Of a stretch of DNA of 64,000 bases, positions 34,720-46,640 are shown piece by piece (position 1 is the first letter of the stretch; the number at the start of each line of letters is the position of its first letter). The position numbers and the translations under genes were made by a program. The notes under the pieces were generated by a model. It worked only from the letters and a program-made list of their open reading frames with translations, was not told where the DNA came from and did no database searches. Origin of the DNA: Dermanyssus gallinae (taxonomy: Eukaryota > Arthropoda > Arachnida > Mesostigmata > Dermanyssidae); contig QVRM01002806.1 in assembly GCA_003439945.1 (NCBI GenBank), positions 2,165,986 to 2,229,985 of the forward strand, written 5' to 3'.

Positions 34720-35560
34720 ATACGTGTGATTTTAAATTTTCTTTCAAGTTGTTTAAGGATTTCAAACAACGCAAGCTAACCGGAAGAGTGTTCCACTCTC
34801 TGACAGCTCGAACGCCAAAAGCTTGGCTGCCCTTGCTGCTTTGATGCACGCGGATTTTTAGTGTGACCGTGTTAGATGCCCTGGTCTTTCTCGCCCCTCC
34901 AATTTTTTATTTTCTATTCTACTCCAGGTATTTTCTATGTCTAATATATTGTGTTGTTTTCTCTCTCGACTGGCCGATCTCCGAAACATACGTAGAAAGC
35001 GCCCCTGTGCTAGACTCAGTCGCTCCGCCCAACCCTTACTGCAGTCGGCCTAAAATTCCGATCCGTACGTAAGGTGACTAAAAAAAAGCGTTGTAGAGCA
35101 GCTTGCATGAAGGTGCTCCAATTTTGTTCTTAATGTATCTGGATGAGTTTGTGATGACAGCAAGTCGACGGATAAGGGTTTCTACATGCGAGTTGCCAGA
35201 AAGTTTTGCATTCACTGTTATACCCAGGATCTTGACACAGTCGCTATGATTACAGGTGGCATTCGAGGGATGGCGTTACCCTTTCCGAAGACCACCACTT
35301 GAGTTTTCCTTGGATTGATAGCAATACGGTTTGCTGCACACCAAGCGTTGAGGGACCCGCACCCCGGTTTTTGCGAAATCTAAATTGGTTGCCGGAGACC
35401 ATGTTGTTACCTTTGAGATGCCTCGTCATTTGGCTAACAAGTGTTTTTCAATAATCTTGTTTAAAACAGGAAAACACTCACTGGGCGGTAGTTTGACGGG
35501 TCGCTCATACTACCTATATATACGCTCATTTCCGGTGACAATTGTTTCCCTGCACTTTTC
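34720..35560 (-). mobile_element. LINE ORF2 relic (CR1/Jockey group)
   Basis: On the minus strand: NKIIEKHLLAK (about 35465), an RT entry block; then, after an internal deletion, INPRKTQVVVFGKGN (about 35320-35275), the post-YADD block; and AFGVRAVREWNTLPVSL (about 34835-34785), the conserved C-terminal WN-LP motif. The YADD palm itself is missing. Many stops. Probably several deletions of one old copy. Confidence 0.65.
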
Positions 35561-37899
35561 GATTAATGTGATATGTTCATGAGTACACTTAACTGTTCGC
35601 GGCATGTCGCTCGAGATGGGAAATGTAGGGTTCTTGGCGCAAACGTGATATTTAATACACGCTAAAGAGTACCGCTTTAGCACAGCATTTACGCAAGTGT
35701 CTTCTCTCGAAAGTGTCGTTTTTACCCTTCTTTGATGGCACTTAACGCTTAAAGAAACAGAAGCGTTCATAGCGCTTAGCAAGGCTAATTAGTCTGCGTT
35801 CGAAAAGCCTATGCTATAATTTCGCATATTTCCGCTCTTGCATCTACCGCCAGTTTGCGATTGAATGCTCTCCGTTCGATATACACCCATATTCCGTCGT
35901 TAACCCCTCCCCTTTTTGTTTTCCACCTTTGAGTATATCCTGTAAACGCCCTTGTTGCTACTGTACCCCATTTGGCCTGAATGTTCTTTATAAATAACGG
36001 CTCTATCCTAAACTCTAATGATTATGTTAGCACTACATGGCCTTTCTAGTAAAAACGTTTATTTATATATGATTTCTTTGTATACCTTTTAGCACTTTGG
36101 AGTGAACAATTGTCTTCGCGTAAACGTGCAGTCACGGGTGCTCTAACCTAGGATTAGCTCAGTTCGACAATGTACCCCGAGCAGATGCTGCGTTTTCTCG
36201 TTGAATGTGAAGCAACAGCCTTTGACGCAAAAATTCCGATGCTTTCGAGTCTCACACGGAAAACTTAACGCTTTAGTGGTAAGTATCGTACGCCTTGCGG
36301 CGTTCATCTACCTGCTTGACATATTGCCTCCTGAAGATCGTGCTTTTGCTCGGCCTTCATTTACCGCGCTTCCTTGGCAGCTTCTTCTGGGTGTCCAGGG
36401 GAATGGGTTGCAGACCTATAATCTTTAGAAGGTCCTTCTAGGACTGATCCTCTGCTGTCGTGTCCGCCATGTACTGATCCGCCCGTTCCGTGCCTTCTGC
36501 CTCGCAACCACTTTTCGTGTTGCACCTTCAGCCGCTATCCCCCATCCGTGGTTCCTCCCAGGGAGCGGGGGTGTTACTGGGGTTATCTAACCGAGCGCGA
36601 AGAAACCAACAAGGTGTTCTCGGCATGGCCCGGGGTTTGTGGCATGCCCCTATGACCCTGGACTTGGCGCCAAGAGCTGAATCGGTCCGGTACCAGGGGG
36701 TGTCCTAAGGCTTTTTGCCTGCTGTAACTGCAAAGTTTAGTTTATTTTGTTCCCTGCATCACACGTCTCTCGCACGGCACGGCCGACGATATAAAAGCGA
36801 CGGTTCCAGAAACTTTCTACTAACCGTTCACCGAACACTATCAGCTTTGTCTGATTGGTTGAAGCACCGCACGCCAGTTTCGTAAAGGCGAACAGACTCG
36901 TCCCGCAGTTTCCCCCTCCGCACCACACCAAAGCCAGATACCAAGACACCGAAAAGCACCAGTACTACACACACACACTAGCAACAGCGCCAGATCTAGC
37001 AAGCCAGATCTGTTCTATCATTTTTCGAGGTACCCTATAGAGAACCTTAAGTCTAAGTTTTAAGCATTTTTGATAGATTTAATTATTTTTTATTATTAGA
37101 AACAATTGACAAAAAATAGCAAATTAATTGACAGCACTCCTGGTCCTCCTTCGAGATCGCATCTTCTGCGGAGTTTGCACATAATTTAATCATCCTTATG
37201 TATTTACACAAATGTGGATGTCATATGGCTGAAAAGTATTAAAGTTTAGACAACAAAATCGTTTTGAACAAACGAAGACACCGTAGTATTTTTAACAATG
37301 GAACAGCAAACAACATGTTTACACGTATGGGCGCTGCTTTGACTAGTTCTTTGATGTGTGCAGAGAAAGTAAGAGAGAGTTTAAAACTCTAATTATCACA
37401 CGTCACATTGGTAGTTTGGTTTGCAGTGTTGACCCACTGAGTAAGTAGAGTAGCTGGGTTGGCCGTATGTTAAAACGATACTCTGATGAAAGGGGAACTG
37501 CAAACCGTTGTCGATGCTCCACCGGCTGAGACCATGCACAGCGGACTGCAGTGTTGTGTACGCTCATGAAGAGTCAATCAACTATATACTTTAAGAACGT
37601 ATGCGTGGTATATAGAGTTTCATACATAAAAGAAAATCTGATAAAGATTTTTGTATTATATTCAGGCTATACTCAAAAGCGAAAAGACGCAGTTATTTTG
37701 CGGCATGGTCTGACGGTGCCGAACGCGGGCGGATGCTGGAGGCATACGCTGACGTGACTCAGAAAGACCGTAAATGTTTGTTGGCGTTTATGTGCAACGC
37801 CCAGTCGTGCGTCATCTCTAGCAGTTGCGTACACGTAGATCATCAAGGCACAAAATCATGTTGTGCCGTACTTCATAACTTATTTACGGTCAAATAACG
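35561..37899. other. No recognisable gene (2.3 kb)
   Basis: AT-rich with GC-richer patches at 36440-36710. Frames reach 75-90 codons, for example 35782-35510 minus, with no known motif. No SINE or terminal repeat seen. Confidence 0.35.
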
Positions 37900-38480
37900 G
37901 GTGATGTGTCTGACTAAAATCGTTTTGAAGATAGCGCAGGCGATGGAGCACTGCGGTACGGAACGATAGTTCTCGGCACGTTTCTTGGGCTCCTTCTTAA
38001 ATATCGGTATCACAATACTTTGTTTAGTAGAATAGGGATCTTGGAGTCGTCATACGATCGCTCCAAGATCTTTAGGGCTCCGCCAGAAATATAGTCAGTT
38101 TGTTTTAATATCGGCAGAAGGTCATCCGATGTGTTTGGATTGCGTTTGGGCTTTAAACACAGCAAATGCGAGTGAATATCACGCTGGTTGAACTTAATAG
38201 GTGAGTCCCGAAAAACTGTCGAATATTGCATAGAAATCGTGGGTAATGCGTTGATTACTGGATTAGGGTCAAACAAAGACGATAAATGCGATGCGAGGAG
38301 TTCAGCGGTGTCCCTATCGTCCGGTGCAGAGCATGAGTCTGATCCCATGGTCAGGAGGGCTTTACTGCTGGTAATCCGCATGTCGGAATCTCGGAAAACC
38401 GAGCACTGCTATCTTTGACGTAAATGTTCGACTCCGTTAGGATGCAAGGTCGTTTTCGCGACGGTTCAATCATGGCTTGC
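37900..38480 (-). mobile_element. LINE RT N-terminal relic
   Basis: The minus strand has an open 123-codon frame (38381-38010) containing RDTAELLASHLSSLFDP, FNQRDIHSHLLCLKPKRNPN and GGALKILER, the usual run-up to the LINE RT. After a frameshift it reads IVIPIFKKEPKKRAENYRSV (about 38020-37965), RT block 1. The palm motifs are absent. Relationship to the relic at 34.7-35.5 kb is unclear. Confidence 0.65.
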
Positions 38481-39339
38481 AGTGCAAGATTTCTAAACAG
38501 GTAAACTGGATTCGTGGCTGTCCCTCAAGCCAACAGTTCTCAGAAGAAAGAAGAGCTTTGGGAAAAAAGGCGAAATTTAACTGTCAAACAGTACGTTTAT
38601 GATACTTTGATACCCCGCGTCGTGCTTTATGTGCTAACCCCTTAAGTGCTGTTAGATATATTTTAATGCACCACAATGCTAGGTACCATACTTACACTTG
38701 TTCGGGGTATCTCGAGGAAACAGGTGTTTGTTTAACGATGACGCTAGCGCACTCTCCCAAGTTGAATCCCACAGAATGCCTGCGATAGGCTCAAACAACG
38801 AGTTAGCGCCAGAACTCTAGCAACACATCCGGAGCTCTGCGTGAGGTGTAGAATTATATTCTACAGCAATTTATTGATACGGTAATTAGACCAGATGTTA
38901 GTTTGAACGGGAACACCTATACATACACCATATACATTTATAACAGCTTTACAATAACGGAATTTTGTTTCTTTTAGTAATTTATTTAGATTATTTATTA
39001 TATTTATTATAATAAAATAACATTAATACGTTCAAAATTCAAATCTAGTTTAATGGAATTTTAAATGGTGTGGTCACTTTTAAGGCACTACTATTGAGAG
39101 TAAAAAATTGCGTCGAATTGTCAAGTTTACCATTATTTTATATTTTCACGGGTGGGCAAGATTATGGACAGCAAGGTCAACGGAAGCTAAAATATTTCTT
39201 CTACTGGTATACAACCTCCAAAACCCGCGCAGAAAATAGATGCGGGGCGAAAAACAACCGTAGTTATTGATAGATTAATAGAAATATTAGTCGCTTGGCA
39301 AGTATATCTAAGTATATATTTTTTCAAGTATAAGTTCAA
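38481..39339. other. No recognisable gene
   Basis: Very AT-rich, no motif. Confidence 0.4.
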
Positions 39340-39376
39340 ACGTGGTTTATTCAACGAAACTGCAATTTTGCAATGC

Positions 39377-39607
39377 TTAAGTTCTCGGTAAATTAAAATG
39401 GTTACAAAATAAATCAAACACCGAGACAAAAGTCACACTCGACAATATTTCAAAGAATGCTTTGAATAAGCGCATTACACAACACGTAATCATAATAAGT
39501 ATCTTCAGAAGGATTTCTATACATCGTGCAATTGCAATGCTGAGCAATATGCGATGCAACACGCTCTCACATATACGCGCAATAGAATTGATACACTCAT
39601 ACAACAC
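39377..39607 (-). CDS. Hydrophobic 76-codon frame in LINE B 3' region
   Basis: Strongly hydrophobic with Cys and Ile runs. The corresponding part of LINE A (51300-51503 plus) also has an open hydrophobic frame, and the DNA between them aligns (for example TTGTGTAA...GCGCTTATTCAAAGCATTC). It may be a chance frame in a conserved 3' UTR. Confidence 0.25.
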   Translation of the reverse strand: MLYECINSIARICESVLHRILLSIAIARCIEILLKILIMITCCVMRLFKAFFEILSSVTFVSVFDLFCNHFNLPRT

Positions 39608-40247
39608 CTACATAGTACACAACGATATCTGGTAAAAGCACACTGGAAAATTAAAAACGAATTTAGTCTAGGAAGGTGTTCCCTTATACATTGCACTAAT
39701 TATCCCGATTTGGGATATAACTAGATCACCGGCCTGATTCAGACTGTGCCGAAATGTGCAGAAATTAAAAGCCATTTTTTACTTCGCGAGCAAGGAGGTG
39801 CTTCAATGTAAAGCATCAATATTTTTAGTTTAGGGTAGTTTATAAGTTTTGGGTAGGCGGCATGCAAGCGAATGTTTACTAGACTTCAAGGATACTAAGG
39901 GCAATGCGAAGTACGCCTAGCTGACGTCCGATTTGAGGCAGGAATTAGTGAAGACGCAATCTCCGCCGATACAATACCTCGCAAAATTTGATATGCTAGC
40001 ATAGAAGCCCGCAGCGTGTAATTTTTTCACATTAATTAAGTTATATCGAGTAAACAAATCATGGGCCGAATTGGACCGAATCTCTTCATCTCCTAGAAAA
40101 AATGGCTCTAAGTGCATCACTCCGTATTACTCTGACTCATCGGAGAATCCCGTCGTATCCCCCCCTCCCCCAGAGAAGGATACCATAGCAAAGCACTGGT
40201 AAGAACACGGCCTTGTACACCAGAAGCAAGCTCTCTGTGGGGATCCC

Positions 40248-40263
40248 AATCAATTTTATTCTG
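40248..40263. repeat. Target-site duplication, left (LINE C)
   Basis: AATCAATTTTATTCTG, identical to 43577-43592. Confidence 0.9.
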
Positions 40264-41001
40264 ACACCAAAGTGTCTGGTGCATGACATGCTCGATGAGA
40301 TAGTACGCAGAGAGTCTATAGGCCTCTGCCTGCTTTCCGAGCCAAACATAGCGATCACCAAGCGGAAGGCAGACTGGGTATCTGACGCAGAGGCGGATAC
40401 CGCAATCTGGTGGACGGGTTCCGAGAGAAACCTCGCAATTAGGGGCGGGGGGTCGGGGAGGGGGTTCTGGCTGGAGATTGACCGGGTAGGGGTCATCTAT
40501 AGCTGCTACTTCTCTCCCAACAGGGAGGAGGAGAAATTCGAGGAATTCCTCGAGGAACTTGCCCAGAGCGCGGGGGCACATGCAGGTAAGAGGGTAGTGA
40601 TCACCGGGGATTTTAACGCAGCCAGCATAGCATGGGGTAGCCGAACCACAACTAGACGGGCCCAAACTTTACAGGAGTGGATGGCTGAAAAAAGTCTAAT
40701 GGTTCTTAATGACGGAAGGGTCCCCACCTTTTCCAGAGGGAGCCAGACGGCCTTCATTGACCTAACAATGGTCAATGAGGCGGCCTTTCCACTGGTGGTA
40801 GAGTGGAGGGTGAGGGAGACGGAGGAGACCATGAGTGACCACAGATACATCTGTTTCACCATCAGTACCCCCGAGGTGGCCCTCGCCCCGCCCCTTAGTA
40901 AGAGATGGCAGATGCGGAAACTTGACGCCAAGATTCTAGTGGCTGAAATAGGCGAGGGTTGCAAACAACTGGGAGACACGGTGGGGATGAATATCAAATA
41001 A
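40264..41001 (+). pseudogene. LINE C ORF2, APE endonuclease domain
   Basis: The open frame, whose first codons before 40264 belong to LINE B, shows VHDMLDEIVRRES, the catalytic Glu in LCLLSEPN, YFSPNREEEKFEEFLEEL, VVITGDFNA (Asp/Asn), TAFIDLTMV and the final SDHRYICF (Asp-His). These are the metal-binding and catalytic positions of APE-type LINE endonucleases, which nick DNA at the insertion site. The frame is lost at about 40960-41000, where the next block continues one frame over. Confidence 0.85.
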
Positions 41002-42881
41002 TTAGCATACTCTCTACAGCATGCGAGAAAGCTGCTCCCTCACAACACCATGGGAGCCGCCACCCTCCTAATTACTGGTGGAACAAAGGGATCGCAGCTG
41101 CCCGCAGGGCTTGCATTAGGCTAAATAGGATTTTCACGAGAACACGCAGCTGGTTAACGCAAACAAAACGACGGGTGGGATTTTACGGGGAGCGAGAGAC
41201 CGCAAGAGCTGAATCCCAATTGACGGAGTACAAGGCTGCTCGATTGAGACTCCGAGGACTCATCGCCAAAAGTAAAGCCCGAGCGGAGAAAGAGCTGATA
41301 GACGCGGTGGAGAGCGACGTATGGGGCCTGCCGTACCGAATAGTTATGGCCAAACTCCGGAGACCTCCCCCGAAACTCCCCCCGGATGTGCTTCGGGAGA
41401 CTGTAACCGGTCTTTTTCCGGCACAGCCGCGGAGAGAAAACGAGGAGTTCTCGGTCACCCCGGAAAACATTCCGGAGGTGACGCTAGACGAGGTCGAACA
41501 AGCCCGGAATCGGTTGGCAACCGGTAAAGCGCCCGGCCTAGACGGAATTCCCCCAGAGGTAGCGAGGCTACTGGTCAAAAGGTGGCCTAAGGTCTTCCAA
41601 GACCTTGCCAACAAGCTTTTGAGAGAGGAGAGATTCCCGAGGCTGTGGAAAAGGGCAAGCCTGGTTCTAATCCCCAAACCCGGGAGGAAGACGGGGCCTT
41701 CGGCTTACCGGCCCATATGCCTCATTGACGCCATGGGTAAGCTCCTGGAGAACGTTATAGTTAAGAGACTAAACGACGAGATTCAGGAAAAGAACGCCCT
41801 ATCAGATGCCCAGTACGGCTTCCGGAAGGGCAGATCCGCATTAGGGGCTCTAAAGAAGGTTCTGCAACGGGCGGGTGAGGAGACTATGAAGACCCCTAAA
41901 ACAAGGGGATTCGTGCTCCTGATCCTCCTGGATGTCAAAAATGCCTTCAACACAATGAATTGGAAAGTAATTGTGGAGGCGATGAAGAGGAAGGGCTTTT
42001 CCCTCTACCTCCGTCGAATGATTTCATCCTACCTGGATGACAGAGGCTTGGTTGCAGGGGGGCAGGAGTACGAGGTTACTGCCGGAGTCCCACAGGGCTC
42101 GATTCTAGGACCCGTGCTCTGGAACATAGCTTACGACGGGGTGCTCGAGATCCCAGGTCTCCCGTATGGGGTGGAGACGTTGGCGTACGCCGATGACCTT
42201 GCACTCATGATAACGGCCAGGACCGAGTAAGCCCTGAAGAGCGCCGCCAATGAGGCCTTGTCAATGGTGTCCGAGTGGATGGAGTCCCATCACTTGAAAC
42301 TGGCACCCGACAAGACGGAGGCGATGTACCTAACAGGCAGAAAGAGGACGACCGGCATTAACCTCGTGATGGCCGGCCACCCGATAGAAATCAGAAAGAA
42401 GGTAAAGTACCTTGGGGTCATGCTAGACACCGGACTGACCGGATCGGCACACGTTAAGTACGTGGCCGAAAAGGCCCAAAGGGTCTCCCTGAACCTGGCG
42501 CGGATCATGCATAGGGTCGGTGGGGTGGCTGAGGTGAAAAGAAGGCTCCTGGCCTCGGTGGCCGAATCAACGGCGCTATACGCAGCCCCAGTCTGGGGGG
42601 ACATGGCAATGCGGACGGCGAAAAATAGGGGGGCACTAAGGTCGACCCAACGAACGCTGGCAATCAGGGTAAGCCGGGCGTATCGAACAGTCTCGACCGA
42701 AGCTCTCCTGGTCCTAGCCAAAATGCTGCCATGGGACCTCCTAGTGGCTGAACGAAGTAAAATGTATCTAGACGAAGGTCTGGATCTCACCAGGGCCAGG
42801 AGTGCCACCATATCGGCCTGGCATAAGGAATGGGCGCAGGTAAGACCCGGTGTGACCACAGGAGCTGGACCAAGAGTCTGA
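40959..42881 (+). pseudogene. LINE C ORF2, reverse transcriptase domain
   Basis: RT motifs in order: TGKAPGLDGIPPEV (about 41523), LVLIPKPGRKTGPSAYRPIC (about 41660), LSDAQYGFRKGRSA (about 41800), LILLDVKNAFNT (first catalytic Asp, about 41925), AGVPQGSILGPVLWNIAYD (about 42085) and LAYADDLALM (about 42180). A TAA at 42228 interrupts the frame. Beyond it the same frame continues with SEWMESHHLKLAPDKTEAMY, VKYLGVMLDTGL and the R1-like RTLAIRVSRAYRTVSTEA. All catalytic Asp are present, so a single nonsense change disables this domain. Confidence 0.88.
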
Positions 42882-43339
42882 TACCGGACCTCAGGGCATG
42901 GTATGACCGCCGACACGGGGAGCTTTCCTACTGGACGACTCAGGTTCTGACCGGACACGGCCAGTTCCAGAGCTACCTGTCAAGGATCAAGAAGGCCATC
43001 AGCGATATCTGCGTACTGTGCGACTCTGGAGAAACGGACAACGTAGAGCATACTGTTCTGCGGTGTGATGCTCTCAGGGAAGCACGGGACGCAGCACCAA
43101 CCGCTGTGAGGGGCCGACCCATCAAGGAGGTGGTCTCCCATATGATGACTTCGGCGGAGGCATGGAGGGAGGCGACGAACTTGTTCGACGCTGTTTTGAC
43201 ACTCAAGACAGCCAAGGAAACGGCCAGGCGGGAGAGGTTTGAGCGGGTCTCTCGGGAGAGTGGTCGAGACGAGGAGCCGAGGGAGGGGGGAGGGGGTGGG
43301 GAGCAGCCAGGCCCTCATGGTCTCGACGCACCCTCATAG
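42855..43339 (+). pseudogene. LINE C ORF2, C-terminal Cys/His region
   Basis: After a frameshift at about 42845-42870 the protein continues with WTKSLIPDLRAWYDRRHGEL, TTQVLTGHGQF and CVLCDSGETDNVEHTVLRC, a C-x2-C...H-x4-C zinc knuckle typical of R1-clade ORF2 ends. It finishes in a Gly-rich tail at TAG 43337. Confidence 0.85.
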
Positions 43340-43576
43340 GACCCCCTATCCAACCGCAGGTAGACATGCGGGATGATAGTCAGGGATAGAGCTGATTGAA
43401 GGAGAACGGCAGAGACGCCTCTCCCACGGTTTCGATGTAATGCCAAAGTAATACCGAGCCTGGGGGGGTGGGGAGGAATCCGGGTTTAGTGGGTTTGCGA
43501 GTCTCACACTAGTCACGCAGGCTGCTAGTGGCGCATGTGCATCATGCATTACCGAAACCTCCCAGAACAAAAAAAA

Positions 43577-43592
43577 AATCAATTTTATTCTG
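43577..43592. repeat. Target-site duplication, right (LINE C)
   Basis: Partner of 40248-40263; its start is shared with the A-run, so the true length may be 14-16 bp. Confidence 0.9.
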
Positions 43593-44510
43593 CGCAGCGC
43601 CGATATCGCAGCGTAGCACTTGGGCGCACTATATTATGTGTGGGGATGCCACCTCATATTTTCCTGGAGAACGAGCCCCAGGCACCTGGCTGTCTGCGAG
43701 AGCTTAATGTTCCGTAGCTCGAATAGTTTGATGTTAGGCAATGCCTGTTGCCTCGGCGATAGCGGAAAATGATAAAATTCGTTTTATCGGCATTGACAAC
43801 TAAACCGAAAGTATTCAAAATGCAAGTTATTTCGTCAACATTTAAGAGTGACCAGTGCAAGTCTACATGAAAATTTCGATTATTAACTCCGAAGGGTAGC
43901 GTCGTGTAATCAGCAAACGCTACAGTAGAACCAAGATGTAGCCCCTGAATTCTTAATGGAATAAAATTCAGAAGGATACGAAACATAAATGGCCCGAGAA
44001 CCGAGCCTTGAGGGGTACCAATATCAACCTGCTGCCACGAGGATTCGATTTGCCCAGCTCGAACCACTTGTCTCTGTTCTGAGAGATAGGACCTAAACCA
44101 GGCAACAGCCGCCGCGAGGCAGCCGAGCTGAGCGAGCATCTGGAACAGGAAGGAATGGCTAGGACAATTAAAAGCAGGCGACACGTCAAGAAAAACCGCA
44201 AAGCAGAACTTGTTTGCCTCCACCGAATCAGACACCCGCTGCCATAACATGGGCCAGCGTTAGGTCAGTAAACCTACCCCTGCGAAAGCCGAACTGGTTA
44301 CATGATAGAAAATTAATCGACTTTAAGTGTCGATTTAGCCTAAACAACACCAATTTCTCAATGACCTTTGAGATATAGTTAACGACAGATATCTGCCTGT
44401 AATTTGCTGTGCGGTTCCGTTCACCCTTTTTCTTAAATAAAGGAAATACCGTCGTATCCTTCAACCGTGCTCCGAAGTTTCCGGACTCAAACGAACGATT
44501 TATAATAGAC
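43577..44510 (-). mobile_element. LINE B, RT part (Jockey/CR1 group)
   Basis: Minus-strand RT in two frames: INRSFESGNFGARLKDTTVF (about 44495), NRTANYRQISVVNYISKVIE, NQFGFRRGRFTDLTLAH (44464-44228); then FAVFLDVSPAFNC, GTPQGSVLGPFMFRILL and VAFADYTTLPF (44250-43654). The YADD-equivalent is FADY, so the second catalytic Asp is gone. The element is interrupted at 43577 by LINE C and resumes at 40263. Its 5' side stops at a (TA)n at about 44514. Confidence 0.85.
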
Positions 44511-44511
44511 G

Positions 44512-44513
<2 letters not shown>

Positions 44514-44570
<57 letters not shown>
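44514..44570. repeat. (TA)n with T-run
   Basis: TA tract followed by eight T. Confidence 0.9.
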
Positions 44571-44629
44571 TTTTTTTCGAAAGCTTTTAGAGCAGAGCAG
44601 CAGCCCAAGCGAATATGTTGAAATATCTG

Positions 44630-44905
44630 GAATTAAAAACAGTTTTAAAGATCTTGCTTTTATAGACTATCCTCCGCCCCTACGGACTTGGAATCGCCGT
44701 AAGGTGTATGCTTAATGCACCGAAAGCCGGAGATATTGAGATAACTAGGGTTCCCCTAGTAGTCCTTGTGGCAGCATGGTCGCTGATTCTCAGCGGTACG
44801 GTTTATTATTTATCATCAATAATCAACAACAGGGATGAAATTAGCAACACTCAGATTGATTATCACAACCATGACTGCACTTGCCCCCTCGATCACGCTG
44901 CCATA
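44630..44905 (-). mobile_element. SINE family 3, second copy
   Basis: Shares with 28.79-29.145 kb the words GTTGTTGAT, GATGATAAA, AACCGTACCGCTGAGAATCA, GCGACCATGCTGCCACAA and CCGTAGGGG in the same order and orientation. The tRNA-like head is mostly missing. Its 5' side runs into a (TA)n tract. Confidence 0.65.

Positions 44906-46640
<1,735 letters not shown>

Larger units (their letters stand above)
39340..40263 (-). mobile_element. LINE B, 3' part (Jockey/CR1 group)
   Basis: This is the continuation of LINE B after the LINE C insertion. Minus-strand coding reads VYKAVFLPVLCYGILLWGR (about 40210-40155), then LGDEEIRSNSAHDLFTRYNL (about 40100-40030), matching LINE A at 50.63-50.83 kb. The 3' UTR shares GTATCCTTGAAGTCTAG, AATGGCTTTTAATT and TCTAGTTATATCC-like words with LINE A, as well as a hydrophobic open frame (39607-39377). 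Confidence 0.8.
40264..43576 (+). mobile_element. LINE C: R1-type LINE inserted in LINE B
   Basis: This is a 3.3-kb insertion bounded by the 16-bp duplication and ending in an A-run (AACAAAAAAAAA). It lacks ORF1: the 5' end falls at the start of ORF2, so it is 5'-truncated. ORF2 carries APE endonuclease, RT and a C-terminal Cys/His motif in that order. The 3' UTR contains GTGGGTTTGCGAGTCTCACA, shared with other R1-type remnants here. It is the best-preserved LINE in the window. Confidence 0.9.

Noticed and set aside
40117..40665. 182-codon minus-strand frame
   Set aside because: It crosses the LINE B/LINE C junction. Only the part below 40263 is real LINE B coding; the rest is antisense LINE C.
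40506..42958. Long minus-strand frames of 163, 164 and 222 codons
   Set aside because: Antisense to LINE C ORF2, whose plus-strand motifs are unmistakable.
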